A stretch of DNA of 64,000 bases from Streptomyces sp. NRRL WC-3626 (GTDB taxonomy: Bacteria > Actinomycetota > Actinomycetes > Streptomycetales > Streptomycetaceae): positions 62,001-126,000 of the forward strand of contig NZ_JOCA01000008.1 in the NCBI RefSeq assembly GCF_000718785.1, read 5' to 3'. The translations under genes were made by a program, and so were the position numbers. Each line of letters starts with the position of its first letter. Positions within the stretch are counted from its first letter, which is position 1. The notes beneath the pieces were generated by a model. It was not told the origin of the DNA, searched no databases, and saw nothing but the letters and a program-made list of their open reading frames with translations. Positions 7,662 through 16,667 of the stretch are shown here, piece by piece.

Positions 7662-8427
7662 TCCGCAGGTCGGCGTCGATCCGGGCGACCGTCGCCAGCA
7701 GATGGGGCAGCAGGTCCCGGCGTACCGACTCGACCGAGTTGCGGCCGGCGTGCACCGCGATGTTCACGCCGGCCACCACCTCTCCGTCGCGGTCGCGCAC
7801 CGGCGCGGCGACGGACCGCAGTCCGTCCTCCAGTTCCTGGTCGACGAGGGCGTACCCCTGGCGGCGCACCCGGCGCAGTTCGGCGCGCAGGGCGTCCGCC
7901 GAGACAAGGGTGCGGGCGGTGTGCGGGCGCAGATCGGCGCGGGCGAGCCGGGTGTCGATCTCGTCGTCCGGCAGCCCGGCGAGGATCACCCGGCCCACCG
8001 AGGTGAGATGGGCCGGGAAGCGGGTGCCGACCGTGATCGACGCGGTCATGATGCGGCTGGTGGGGACGCGGGCCACGTACACGACGTCGTCCCCGTCGAG
8101 CACGCACAGCGAGGACGACTCCCTTACCTGCGCGACGAGTTGCTCCAGGTACGGTTCGGCGATCTGCGGCAGGGTGAAACCGGCGAGGTAGGAGTAGCCG
8201 AGTTCCAGGACGCGCGGGGTGAGGCGGAACAGCCGCCCGTCGGTGTGGACATAGCCGAGGTCGGCCAGGGTGAGCAGGAAGCGGCGGGCCGCCGCGCGGG
8301 TCAGTTCGCAGGCGCGGGCGACCTCGCTCAGGGTCAGCGCCGGATGGTCGGCGTCGAAGGCCCGGATGACGGCAAGGCCCCGCTCGAAGGACCGGACGAA
8401 ATGCGGTCCGCGGACGTCGACGGTCAT
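7612..8427 (-). CDS. IclR-family regulator (PcaR/PobR-like)
   Basis: 271 aa. An N-terminal winged helix (FVRSFERGLAVIRAFDADHPALTLSEVARACELTRAAARRFLLTL) is followed by an IclR effector domain ending near ELEDGLRSVAAPVRDRDGEVVAGVNIA. The wording of the N-terminus (RSFERGLAVI) is that of the PcaR/PcaU/PobR group that controls protocatechuate and hydroxybenzoate catabolism. The gene lies between vanAB, with which it converges and overlaps by 50 bp, and a divergent ABC importer operon. The divergent interval holds a three-half-site operator (8491-8540) of the PcaU kind. It probably senses an aromatic acid and controls the importer and perhaps vanAB. Confidence 0.9.
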   Translation of the reverse strand: MTVDVRGPHFVRSFERGLAVIRAFDADHPALTLSEVARACELTRAAARRFLLTLADLGYVHTDGRLFRLTPRVLELGYSYLAGFTLPQIAEPYLEQLVAQVRESSSLCVLDGDDVVYVARVPTSRIMTASITVGTRFPAHLTSVGRVILAGLPDDEIDTRLARADLRPHTARTLVSADALRAELRRVRRQGYALVDQELEDGLRSVAAPVRDRDGEVVAGVNIAVHAGRNSVESVRRDLLPHLLATVARIDADLRITGPARAAAHDSGTHR

Positions 8428-8490
8428 CGTGGCCTCCGGGAAGACGTACGAACGTACGCGGTGCGCACGCTATGAGTGCGCCATGTGACT

Positions 8491-8540
8491 GTCAACGATG
8501 CGTCCGCGCAGGGGTGGTTGTCCACGATGCGATCGTTGAC
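8491..8540. promoter_or_regulatory. Three-half-site operator between IclR gene and ABC importer
   Basis: GTCAACGATGCG (8491-8502) recurs as GTCCACGATGCG (8520-8531), a direct repeat 29 bp apart with 11 of 12 matches. ATCGTTGAC (8532-8540) is the inverted copy of GTCAACGAT, so 8520-8540 forms a palindrome with 9-bp arms and a 3-bp centre. A palindrome plus a third direct-repeat half-site is the architecture known for PcaU/PobR-type IclR regulators. A second element, CGTACG-AA-CGTACG, lies near 8446-8459 next to the IclR start. Confidence 0.6.
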
Positions 8541-8668
8541 GATTGGACGGTGTACGGGGATTGACCGTGTCTCGTCACCGGCCCTACGTTCCCGCTCAGC
8601 ACGTTCGTTCTCTCTGCGCACAGCCTGTCGGAGCAATTCGGTCCGGTCCCACCGCGGGAGTCACCGTC

Positions 8669-9637
8669 ATGCGTCGTCTGCTCATCGCCCTCACGACCCT
8701 GTCCGTACTGACCGCCGCGACGGCCTGCGGCTCCTCCGGCTCCGACGGGTCGGACGGGGCCGGTTCGTCCGGCGGCACCACCAGCGTGACGGTGGGGCTG
8801 ATCCCCATCGTCGATGTGGCGCCCCTGTATCTGGGCCAGAAGAAGGGGTTCTTCAGCGAGCGCGGGCTGAAGCTCGAGTTCTCCAGCGCGCAGGGCGGCG
8901 CGGCCATCGTGCCCGGCGTGGCCAGCGGACAGTTCGAGTTCGGGTTCTCGAACATGACGTCGCTGATGATCGCCCAGTCCAACAACGTGCCGGTGAAGGC
9001 GGTGGCGAACGGCATCGCCTCGACCGGTGAGGTCGGCAAGGACTTCGAGGCGCTCACCGTCAAGGGCGACAGCCCGATCAAGTCGGCCAGGGATCTGGAG
9101 GGCAAGAAGGTCGCCATCAACACCCTCAAGAACATCAACGAGACGGCGGTGCGTGCCTCGGTGCGCCGGGCGGGCGGCGACCCCGACAAGGTGGAACTGG
9201 TCGAGCTGGCCTTCGACCAGATGCCGGCCGCGCTCGACGGCGGGCGGATCGACGCGGCGATGGTGGTGGAACCGGCTCTGGCCACCATCAAGAGCCAGGG
9301 CGGCCGGGAGATCGCCTCCCCCATGATCGACGTCGCGCCGAAGCTCACCGTCGCCATGTACTTCACCTCGGTCACGTACGCGCGGGAGAACCCGGAGACG
9401 GTGAGGAGGTTCCAGGAGGCCACCGTCGAGTCCCTGGCCTACGCCGACTCCCATCCCGACGAGGTGCGCGAGATCGTCGCCACGTACACGAAGATCCCGG
9501 CGGACGTGCTGGCGAAGGTGACGCTGCCGAAGTGGCCGGCCGAACCGAACCGTGCCGCCATCGAGGAACTCGCGGAGCTGGGCGCGAAGGACGGGCTGTT
9601 CAAGCAGACTCCGGACCTGGACGAGCTGCTGCCGTGA
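8669..9637 (+). CDS. ABC transporter substrate-binding lipoprotein (NMT1/SsuA-like)
   Basis: The 322-aa lipoprotein has an N-terminal signal (MRRLLIALTTLSVLTAATAC) with the lipobox Cys at residue 20. It has an NMT1/SsuA fold: VGLIPIVDVAPLYLGQKKGFF, then GQFEFGFSNMTSLMIAQ and GRIDAAMVVEPALATIK. Such proteins bind sulfonates, nitrate, pyrimidine precursors or aromatic acids. Here the adjoining IclR and vanAB genes favour an aromatic acid such as vanillate. Start ATG 8669 follows GCGGGAG; the longer frame upstream runs through the operator. It heads a four-gene operon with GTGA overlaps. Confidence 0.88.
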   Translation: MRRLLIALTTLSVLTAATACGSSGSDGSDGAGSSGGTTSVTVGLIPIVDVAPLYLGQKKGFFSERGLKLEFSSAQGGAAIVPGVASGQFEFGFSNMTSLMIAQSNNVPVKAVANGIASTGEVGKDFEALTVKGDSPIKSARDLEGKKVAINTLKNINETAVRASVRRAGGDPDKVELVELAFDQMPAALDGGRIDAAMVVEPALATIKSQGGREIASPMIDVAPKLTVAMYFTSVTYARENPETVRRFQEATVESLAYADSHPDEVREIVATYTKIPADVLAKVTLPKWPAEPNRAAIEELAELGAKDGLFKQTPDLDELLP

Positions 9638-10407
9638 GGGGCGGGAACGCCGCGCTCGGTGCGGCAGGGTTCGCGGCCTTCCTCCTGCTCGCGGAGGCGG
9701 TGCCGCGGCTCGGCCTGGTCGGGGAGGAGTACTTCCCGCCGGCCTCCCGGATCGCCGATGCCCTCGGCACGGAGCTCGCGGACGGCGCCTTCTGGACCGC
9801 CCTCGGCGACACCCTCACGGGCTGGGCGGCGGGCCTGGCGATCGCGGTCGTCGCCGGGATCGTGATCGGGGTGCTCCTGTCCGTGGTGCCGTATCTGCGC
9901 GAGGCGACGGCGTCCACGATCGAGTTCCTGCGCCCCATCCCGTCGGTCGCGCTGATCCCCCTCGCCGTGCTGCTCTACGGCACCGAGCTGGGATCGGTGC
10001 TGCTCCTCGTCGTGTACGCCTCCTTCTGGCAGGTGCTGATCCAGGTCCTGTACGGCGTCCAGGACGTCGACCCGGTCGCCGAGGAGACGGCACGGTCGTA
10101 CGGGCTCGGCACCTGGGCCCGGGTCCGGCACGTCCTGTGGCCGACCGCGCTGCCGTATGTGATGACGGGGGTGCGGCTGGCGGCGGCGGTCGCGCTGATC
10201 CTCGCCATCACCGCCGAACTCGTCATCGGGGCCCCTGGGTTGGGAGCGCGGATCGCGGTGGCGCAGACCTCGCAGGCGGTGCCCGAGATGTACGCGCTGA
10301 TCGTGGTCGCCGGTGTGCTCGGGCTGCTGATCAACGTCGGGGCCCGGTCGGTGGAGCGGCGGGCGCTGGCCTGGCACCAGTCGGTGCGCGGGGAGGTGGC
10401 GGTGTGA
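9634..10407 (+). CDS. ABC transporter permease (SsuC/TauC-type)
   Basis: 257 aa starting at GTG 9634, which overlaps the binding-protein stop (GTGA). About six hydrophobic segments and the cytoplasmic EAA loop EETARSYGLGTWARVRHVLWP show a binding-protein-dependent permease. The segment EFLRPIPSVALIPLAVLLYGT is typical of the SsuC/TauC/NrtB group. It probably pairs with the next gene as a heterodimeric channel, which differs from the usual single-permease sulfonate systems. Substrate as for the binding protein. Confidence 0.9.
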   Translation: MRGGNAALGAAGFAAFLLLAEAVPRLGLVGEEYFPPASRIADALGTELADGAFWTALGDTLTGWAAGLAIAVVAGIVIGVLLSVVPYLREATASTIEFLRPIPSVALIPLAVLLYGTELGSVLLLVVYASFWQVLIQVLYGVQDVDPVAEETARSYGLGTWARVRHVLWPTALPYVMTGVRLAAAVALILAITAELVIGAPGLGARIAVAQTSQAVPEMYALIVVAGVLGLLINVGARSVERRALAWHQSVRGEVAV

Positions 10408-11183
10408 GGCCTCTGCTGCTGCGGCTGGTGTTCGCGCTCGCGCTGCCGGTGGTGCTGGTGGCGGTGTGGTGGGTGTCCTCGGCGGACAGCGAGGACGTGT
10501 ACTGGCCGCCGCTGCGCACCATCCTGGAGACCTTCCCCGGCGTGTGGACCGGTGAGCGGTGGCGCGGTGATGTGCTGCCCAGCGTGCTGCGCCTGGCGGC
10601 GGGCTACGTCCTGGCGGCGGTCGCCGGTGTCGCGCTCGGCACGCTGATCGGCTCGTACCGGCGGGTGCGCGCGGTGTGCGAGCCGGTGCTGGAGTTCCTG
10701 CGAGCGGTGCCGCCGCCGGTGCTGGTTCCGGTGATCATGCTGTTCGCCGGCATCGGCGACACCATGAAGATCGTCGTCATCGCGAGCGGCTGTGTCTGGC
10801 CGGTGCTGCTCAACACGGTCGAGGGTGTGCGGGCGGTCGACGCGGTGATGACCGAGACGGCCCGCTCCTACGGCATCACGGGCGCGGCCCGTCTGAAGGA
10901 CGTGGTGCTGCCGTCGGCGAGCCCGCAGATCTTCGCGGGGCTGCGGCAGGCGCTGTCGATCGGGATCATCCTGATGGTGATCAGCGAGATGTTCGCGGCC
11001 AGCAACGGTCTCGGCTTCACCATCGTGCAGTTCCAGCGCTCGTTCGCGATCCCCGACATGTGGACCGGCATCCTGCTGCTGGGGCTGCTCGGCTTCGTGC
11101 TCTCGGTTCTCTTCCAGCTGGTCGAGCGGCGGGCGCTCGGCTGGTACCACGGTCTGCGCGCGGCCGCCCGGCGGTCCCGGTGA
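10404..11183 (+). CDS. ABC transporter permease, second subunit (SsuC/TauC-type)
   Basis: 259 aa from GTG 10404, again overlapping the upstream stop by GTGA. Hydrophobic segments alternate with the EAA loop ETARSYGITGAARLKDVVLP and the conserved EFLRAVPPPVLVPVIMLFAG. It is a paralogue of the preceding permease, so the importer has two distinct membrane subunits. It is translationally coupled to the ATPase gene downstream. Confidence 0.9.
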   Translation: MRPLLLRLVFALALPVVLVAVWWVSSADSEDVYWPPLRTILETFPGVWTGERWRGDVLPSVLRLAAGYVLAAVAGVALGTLIGSYRRVRAVCEPVLEFLRAVPPPVLVPVIMLFAGIGDTMKIVVIASGCVWPVLLNTVEGVRAVDAVMTETARSYGITGAARLKDVVLPSASPQIFAGLRQALSIGIILMVISEMFAASNGLGFTIVQFQRSFAIPDMWTGILLLGLLGFVLSVLFQLVERRALGWYHGLRAAARRSR

Positions 11184-12007
11184 CTCTCGCGAAAGGGCGG
11201 TCGATGCTCGACGTACGCGGTCTGCGGAAGGTGTACGAGGGTGCGGGGCGGCATGTCGAGGCGGTGCGCGACCTGACCTTCACGGTGGAGGCCGGTGAAC
11301 TGGTGTGTCTGGTCGGCCCGTCCGGCTGTGGCAAGACGACTCTGCTGAAGTGCGTGGGCGGGCTGCTCGAACCGACGGGCGGTGAGGTGTATCTGGCCGG
11401 GCGGAAGGTGGACGGTCCGCCGCCCGGGATGGCGTTCGTGTTCCAGGAGTACGGGCGCAGTCTGTTCCCGTGGATGCGGGTCGGGCAGAACGTCGGGCTG
11501 CCGCTGAAGCGGAAGGGCTTCGACAAGGGGCGACGCCGGGCGCTGGTGGCGGACGCCCTCGCCTCGGTGGGCCTCGCGGACGCGGCCGGGGCGTATCCGT
11601 GGCAGCTCTCGGGCGGTATGCAGCAGCGGGTGGCCATCGCGCGGGCGCTGGCGTACGAACCCGAGGTGCTGCTGATGGACGAGCCGTTCGCGGCGGTGGA
11701 CGCGCAGACCCGCGCCGATCTGGAGGACCTGGTACGGCGGTTGTGGCGGGAGCGCGGAATCACGGTCCTGTTCGTCACCCACGACATCGACGAGGCCGTG
11801 TACCTGGGTGAGCGGGTGGTGGTGCTGTCGGCCTCCCCCACCGTCGTACGGGAGCAGCTGAAGGTCGATCTGCCCGCTGAGCGGGATCAGTTGAGCACGC
11901 GCGTGGCGCCGCGCTTCGCCGAGTTGCGGACCCATGTGTACGAGCAGATCCAGGCGGCGAAGCGCGGTGCCGTCACGGCTGGGACAGATAAGCCTCCACC
12001 TCACTGA
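11180..12007 (+). CDS. ABC transporter ATP-binding protein (SsuB/TauB-type)
   Basis: The ATPase has Walker A GPSGCGKTT, the Q-loop VFQEYGRSLFPWM, the signature LSGGMQQR, Walker B VLLMDEPF and the switch HDIDEA. It powers the two permeases above. I use GTG 11180 (GTGA overlap, 275 aa); ATG 11204 with AAAGGG upstream (MLDVRGL) is an equally plausible start. The 3' end overlaps the convergent GH87 gene by 35 bp, and no terminator is visible between them. Confidence 0.92.
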   Translation: MTLAKGRSMLDVRGLRKVYEGAGRHVEAVRDLTFTVEAGELVCLVGPSGCGKTTLLKCVGGLLEPTGGEVYLAGRKVDGPPPGMAFVFQEYGRSLFPWMRVGQNVGLPLKRKGFDKGRRRALVADALASVGLADAAGAYPWQLSGGMQQRVAIARALAYEPEVLLMDEPFAAVDAQTRADLEDLVRRLWRERGITVLFVTHDIDEAVYLGERVVVLSASPTVVREQLKVDLPAERDQLSTRVAPRFAELRTHVYEQIQAAKRGAVTAGTDKPPPH

Positions 12008-14138
12008 ACTGGGCCGCCGGCCAGCCGGTGTTGCCGGTGACGTGCAGCCGGAGGTAGCGGAGGTCGCCGCTGACCGGGATGGTCACGGTGTTGCCGGTGG
12101 CCGGGTCGAAGCGGTAGTCCTTCGAGGCGACGACCGTCGAGTACGCCGAGCCGTCGGCGCTGCCCTGCACGGAGAGGGTCTGGGTGCGGGCGCCCCAGGC
12201 CGTCTGCGGGGGCAGTTTCAGCACCAGCCGGCGTATCGGCTGCCGGGAGCCGAGGTCGACCGTGAGGGCCTGCGGGAAGGCGTGGTTGGCGGATTCCCAG
12301 TAGCTGTTGGGGTCTGCGTCGACGGCCTTGCCGGGGGTGTAGACGTCCTGGGAGCCGGTGGCGGTGGCCGGGCGGCCCTGGGCGAGGTTGCGGTCCGGGT
12401 CGGGGTCGGGGTTGCCCTGGCCCGGCTGGGGCCAGCTGGAGCAGTCCGACCAGGTGCTCTCCCAGCCAGAGTTGCCCCCGCCGTCGGTCACGGCGAAGGT
12501 CCCGGAGCCGGACGGGTAGGGACAGTTGTAGACGCCGGCCGAACCGACGCCGGACGCCGTCACGTTGCGGAAGGTGGCGGCGCCCTGCGTCTCGGCCTGG
12601 ACGACGACCGTGCCCGCCCGGTTCACGGTGGCGCCGTCGACGGTGATGTTCTTCGCCGCGTGTCCGCGTCCGCTGCCGGAGACGAACTCGAAGGCGCTGT
12701 AGGGGCTGTCGGTGACGGTCGTGTTGGTGATCCGCACCTGCGCCTCGATGGCGCTGTCGTAGGAGTCGACGCGCAGGGCGCCCATCGGGTGGTTCCAGTT
12801 GGGGTTCATGGCGCCGGTGCGGACCAGGGTGTTGCCGTCGACCGTGATGGTGCCGGACAGCGGGTGGAAGGGGTCGAGGAACTTCTGGTTGGAGATCGCG
12901 ATACCGCTGCCCAGGGCGTTGGTGTCGGAGATCAGGTTGTTCCGTACGGTGATGTCGGTACCGCCGTAGATGGCGATGCCGTTGGCGAGGTTCGGCTGCG
13001 AGATGGTGTTGTTCTCGAAGCTGCTGTTCACGTCGGGGCCGTTCAGCGACCACATGGCGAGCGCGTCGTCGCCCTGGTTGCGCAGGAAGTTGTTGCGGAC
13101 CTTCACTCCGCGCGCGTTGCCGTTGAGGTTGAGGCCGTCGGCGGTCATGTCGAGGAAGCGGTTGTTCTCGACGACGAGGTTGTCGTTGGTGCCGGTCAGC
13201 CAGAGCCCCACCTTGAGGTGCTGGAGCCACATGCCGGAGACGGTGGAGTCGGGGCCGAGGGAGCCGTTGACGAAGTTGTCGGGGCTGGAGTCGACGCGCT
13301 CGGTGACCTCGCCGATGACGGCGAAGTCCTTGAGGTGGACGTTCCCGGCGGAGCCGGTCTGGTCGATGAAGCGCGAGCCGCGCACGATCGAGTGCCAGCT
13401 TCCCGCGCCCCGGATGGTGACGTTCTGGACGCCGTTGAGGGAGGAGGTGAGCCGGTACTCCCCCGGTGGGATCCATACCGTGCCGCCCTGGGCGGCGGCG
13501 ATGGCGGACCGGAAGGCCTGCGTGGAGTCGCCCTGCCCGCCGGGGTCGGCCCCGTGGTCGGTGACGGAGACGGCACCGGAGGGCTTGGCGGCCGGGTCGG
13601 CGATCTGCTCGAAGTCGGCGACGTCCACCGTGACCTGCACACCGGTGGCCTCCAGGGCGACCTTGTCACCGGCCTGGACGTTCCGCCCGAGCAGCATGCG
13701 GGTGTTGTCGTAGAGGTGGTGCGTCTTGGCGCCGGCGATCCAGGGGGTGTCGACGTAGGAGTACTTGGAGGTGACGGGGAGGGTCCGGGCGAGCCGCTGG
13801 CCGTTCACGTAGACGGCGAGGCTGCCGGACTGGCCGTCGGGGACGCTGTAGGCGACGTTCACCGAGTTGGCCGCGCGGGGCACGGTGAACTCGACGCGCC
13901 GGCCCGCGTCGAGGCGTACCGCCTGGCGGCCGGAGGCCTCGGAGGCGAGGGTGCCCTGGGTGTGGTCGGGGCCGATCTTCGTGCCGGTGCCGGCGGCCGC
14001 CTCGGCCTCGACGGAGGTGAAGGGGAGGACGGCGCCCGCCGCGGCGTGGGCCGGTGCGGGGGCGAGGGCGACGAGCGTGCCGGCGGCCACCGCCACGACC
14101 GTACCGATTACTGACATGCTCCTGACACTGGTGCTCAT
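11973..14138 (-). CDS. Secreted GH87-type alpha-1,3-glucanase/mycodextranase with CBM32
   Basis: 721 aa. An N-terminal secretion signal (MSTSVRSMSVIGTVVAVAAG, to about residue 33) is followed by a CBM35-like module (35-195). A pectate-lyase-type right-handed beta-helix (about 205-555) carries HGADPGGQGDSTQAFRSAI, GAGSWHSIVRG, DGLNLNGNARGVKVRNNF and NQGDDALAMWS. A Pro/Asp linker (NPDPDPDRN) leads to a C-terminal F5/8-type (CBM32) module ending AAQFSEVEAYLSQP. This architecture fits GH87 enzymes that cut alpha-1,3-glucan in fungal walls or dental-type glucans. It is the last gene of an apparent operon with an ABC sugar importer and a GH13 enzyme. The exact linkage specificity is inferred. Confidence 0.83.
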   Translation of the reverse strand: MSTSVRSMSVIGTVVAVAAGTLVALAPAPAHAAAGAVLPFTSVEAEAAAGTGTKIGPDHTQGTLASEASGRQAVRLDAGRRVEFTVPRAANSVNVAYSVPDGQSGSLAVYVNGQRLARTLPVTSKYSYVDTPWIAGAKTHHLYDNTRMLLGRNVQAGDKVALEATGVQVTVDVADFEQIADPAAKPSGAVSVTDHGADPGGQGDSTQAFRSAIAAAQGGTVWIPPGEYRLTSSLNGVQNVTIRGAGSWHSIVRGSRFIDQTGSAGNVHLKDFAVIGEVTERVDSSPDNFVNGSLGPDSTVSGMWLQHLKVGLWLTGTNDNLVVENNRFLDMTADGLNLNGNARGVKVRNNFLRNQGDDALAMWSLNGPDVNSSFENNTISQPNLANGIAIYGGTDITVRNNLISDTNALGSGIAISNQKFLDPFHPLSGTITVDGNTLVRTGAMNPNWNHPMGALRVDSYDSAIEAQVRITNTTVTDSPYSAFEFVSGSGRGHAAKNITVDGATVNRAGTVVVQAETQGAATFRNVTASGVGSAGVYNCPYPSGSGTFAVTDGGGNSGWESTWSDCSSWPQPGQGNPDPDPDRNLAQGRPATATGSQDVYTPGKAVDADPNSYWESANHAFPQALTVDLGSRQPIRRLVLKLPPQTAWGARTQTLSVQGSADGSAYSTVVASKDYRFDPATGNTVTIPVSGDLRYLRLHVTGNTGWPAAQFSEVEAYLSQP

Positions 14139-14188
14139 GTGCTGGTCCCTTCGTGGTGGGGGTACGGGAACGAGCGGGTGCGGCCGGC

Positions 14189-15766
14189 TCAGGCGCGCAG
14201 CCAGACCGCGGTGTCCTTCGGCAGCCGTCCGTCGGGGTCCAGAGGGCCGCTCGCGAGGAGGAGTGAGGTGTGGGCGGGGAGGCCGGCGGGCGGGTCGGCG
14301 AGGTTGACCAGGCACAGGGCGTCGGCGCGGGTGAAGGCGAGGACGCCGTCGGGGGCGGGGAGCCAGGTGAGGGGGGCGTCGCCGAAGGCCGGGCGCAGCC
14401 GGATCGCCTCGCGGTACAGGGTGAGCATCGAGCCGGGGTCGGTCTCCTGCCGGTCGGCAGCGTACGAGGCCCAGCCGGCGGGCTGCGGCAGCCACGGTTC
14501 GCCGCCGAACCCGGCGTGCGGAGCGCCGGCCGTCCACGGCAGCGGCACCCTGCATCCGTCGCGGCCGGGGTCCACGCCGCCGGAGCGGGCGTGCATGGGG
14601 TCCTCGATGCGGTCGAGCGGGATGTCCGCCTCGGGCAGGCCGAGTTCCTCGCCCTGGTAGACGTAGACCGCGCCGGGCAGGGCGAGGGAGAGCAGGGCGG
14701 CGGCGCGCGCCCTGCGGGTGCCGAGGGTGAGGTCGGTGGGGGTGCCGAAGGCCTTGGTGGCGAAGTCGAAGCCGGTGTCGGCGCGGCCGTAGCGGGTGAC
14801 GGTGCGGGTGACGTCGTGGTTGCAGAGCACCCAGGTGGCGGGGGCGCCGATCGGGGCGTGTTCGGCCAGGGTGTCCTCGATGGAGGTGCGCAGCCGGGCC
14901 GCGTGCCAGGGGCAGGTCATGAAGGAGAAGTTGAACGCGGTGTGCAGTTCGTCGGGGCGCAGATAGCGGGCGAAGCGTTCGGTGTCGGGGAGCCAGACCT
15001 CGCCGACGAAGACGCCGCCGTACTCGTCGGCGACGGCTCGCCAGCCCCGGTAGACGTCGTGGAGTTCGTCGCGGTCGACATAGGGGTGCGGGTCGCGGCC
15101 CGCGGTGAAGTCCGGCAGCCGGGGGTCCTTGGCCGGCAACGCGGCGGAGTCGATGCGGACGCCGGCCACGCCCCGCTCGAACCAGAAGCGGAGGATGTCC
15201 TCGTGCTCCTGACGCACGGCGGGGTGGGCCCAGTTGAGGTCGGGCTGTTCGGGCGCGAACAGATGGAGGTACCAGTCGCCGTCGGGCAGTCTGGTCCAGG
15301 CGGGGCCCCCGAACTCCGACCGCCAGTCGTTCGGCGGGAGTTCGCCGTGCTCGCCACGGCCGGGGCGGAAGTGGAACAGCTCCCGCTCGGGGCCGCCGGT
15401 GAGCGCCGCCCTGAACCAGGGGTGCTGGTCGGAGACATGGTTCGGCACGATGTCGACGATGGTGCGGATGCCCAGTTCCCGTGCCTCGGCGATGAGTTTC
15501 TCCGCCTCGGCGAGGGTGCCGAAGGCCGGGTCGATGGCCCGGTAGTCGGCTACGTCGTAGCCGCCGTCCTTCATGGGGGACAGATACCAGGGGTTGAACC
15601 AGAGTGCGTCCACGCCGAGTTCGGCGAGGTACGGCAGTCTGGCGCGGACGCCGGCGAGGTCTCCGGTGCCGTCGCCGTCGCCGTCGGCGAAGCTGCGGAC
15701 GTACACCTGGTAGATGACGGCGGAGCGCCACCAGTCGTCGTTCAGGGCAGGGGTGGGCTGTCCCAC
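14189..15766 (-). CDS. GH13 alpha-glucosidase
   Basis: 525 aa, GTG start at 15766. The GH13 (beta/alpha)8 motifs are clear: WWRSAVIYQVYVRSFADGDGD, DIVPNHVSDQHPWF, GVRIDSAAL (nucleophile D206), GEVWLP (acid/base E256) and LCNHDVT (transition-state D318). There is no signal peptide, so it acts in the cytoplasm on imported alpha-glucosides. It follows the ABC permease genes (15804-17620) with a short gap and precedes the secreted GH87 gene, suggesting it finishes the breakdown of oligosaccharides made outside. Nigero-oligosaccharides or maltose are both possible substrates. Confidence 0.92.
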   Translation of the reverse strand: MGQPTPALNDDWWRSAVIYQVYVRSFADGDGDGTGDLAGVRARLPYLAELGVDALWFNPWYLSPMKDGGYDVADYRAIDPAFGTLAEAEKLIAEARELGIRTIVDIVPNHVSDQHPWFRAALTGGPERELFHFRPGRGEHGELPPNDWRSEFGGPAWTRLPDGDWYLHLFAPEQPDLNWAHPAVRQEHEDILRFWFERGVAGVRIDSAALPAKDPRLPDFTAGRDPHPYVDRDELHDVYRGWRAVADEYGGVFVGEVWLPDTERFARYLRPDELHTAFNFSFMTCPWHAARLRTSIEDTLAEHAPIGAPATWVLCNHDVTRTVTRYGRADTGFDFATKAFGTPTDLTLGTRRARAAALLSLALPGAVYVYQGEELGLPEADIPLDRIEDPMHARSGGVDPGRDGCRVPLPWTAGAPHAGFGGEPWLPQPAGWASYAADRQETDPGSMLTLYREAIRLRPAFGDAPLTWLPAPDGVLAFTRADALCLVNLADPPAGLPAHTSLLLASGPLDPDGRLPKDTAVWLRA

Positions 15767-15803
15767 GGTGCTGGCCTTTCTGTTCGGGTGGTCGGGTCGG
15801 TGT

Positions 15804-16667
15804 TCAGCCCTTGGTGCTGCCCGCGCTGATTCCGGCGATGATGTGCCGCTGGAAGACGAGGAACAGCGCGACCATGGGGATGCTGGCGATCACCATCGCG
15901 GCAATGAGCACGGTCAGCTGGATGTTCTGCGACAACTGCACGAGGGCCACGCTGATCGGCTGCTTGTCCGTGTCGGAGAAGACCATCAGCGGCCACAGGA
16001 AGTCCTGCCACACGGCGACCAGCGCGAAGATCGACACCACGCCGAGCACCGGCCTGGACATGGGCAGCACGATCGACCACAGGGTGCGCAGCTTCCCCGC
16101 GCCGTCCATCTCCGCGGCTTCGAGGACGTCCCTGGGCAGCTGGTCGAAGAACCGCTTGAGCAGATAGAGGTTGAAGGCGTTGGCGACGGCGGGCAGCCAG
16201 ATCGCGAGCGGGTCGTTGAGCAGTCCGAGGTCGGCCACGGTCAGATACTTCGGTACGACCAGGGCCTGGGCCGGGACCATCAGGGTGGCGAGGATGCCGC
16301 CGAGGATCAGCTTGCCGAAGGCGGGCCGGAGCCTGGACAGGGCGTAGGCGGCGGCCGTGCAGAACACCAGCTGGAACAGCCAGGCCCCGGCCGCCTGCAC
16401 CACCGTGTTCCACAGGTGGGTGGGCAGCTGCATGAGTTCCCAGGCGTCCGTGTAGCCGTCGGTGCTCCAGCTCTCCGGGACGAGGGTGGGCGGGGTGCGC
16501 GCCACCTCGTCCGGTGACTTCATCGCGCCGCTCGCCATCCAGTAGACGGGGAAGAGGAAGGCGAGCGCGAACAGCAGGACAACGCCGGTGAACACGGTCC
16601 AGTAGACGGCCCTGCCACGCGGGCGGGCCAGCACCGCCGGGGAGACGAGGGTGCGGGTGGCGCTCAT
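15804..16667 (-). CDS. Sugar ABC transporter permease (MalG-like)
   Basis: 287 aa from ATG 16667, which overlaps the stop of the MalF-like gene (ATGA). It has about six membrane segments and the EAA loop EAAEMDGAGKLRTLWSIVLP, the MalG family hallmark. With the MalF-like protein it forms the CUT1-type channel of a di-/oligosaccharide importer. No ATPase is encoded here. Streptomyces CUT1 systems usually share the MsiK ATPase encoded elsewhere, so this is expected. Confidence 0.92.
   Translation of the reverse strand: MSATRTLVSPAVLARPRGRAVYWTVFTGVVLLFALAFLFPVYWMASGAMKSPDEVARTPPTLVPESWSTDGYTDAWELMQLPTHLWNTVVQAAGAWLFQLVFCTAAAYALSRLRPAFGKLILGGILATLMVPAQALVVPKYLTVADLGLLNDPLAIWLPAVANAFNLYLLKRFFDQLPRDVLEAAEMDGAGKLRTLWSIVLPMSRPVLGVVSIFALVAVWQDFLWPLMVFSDTDKQPISVALVQLSQNIQLTVLIAAMVIASIPMVALFLVFQRHIIAGISAGSTKG

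Noticed and set aside
11973..15731. A single 1252-codon minus-strand frame that would fuse a GH13-like region to the GH87 protein
   Set aside because: The part upstream of 14138 is an Arg/Pro-rich shadow of the real GH13 gene in another frame; the GH87 protein has its own signal peptide at 14138.
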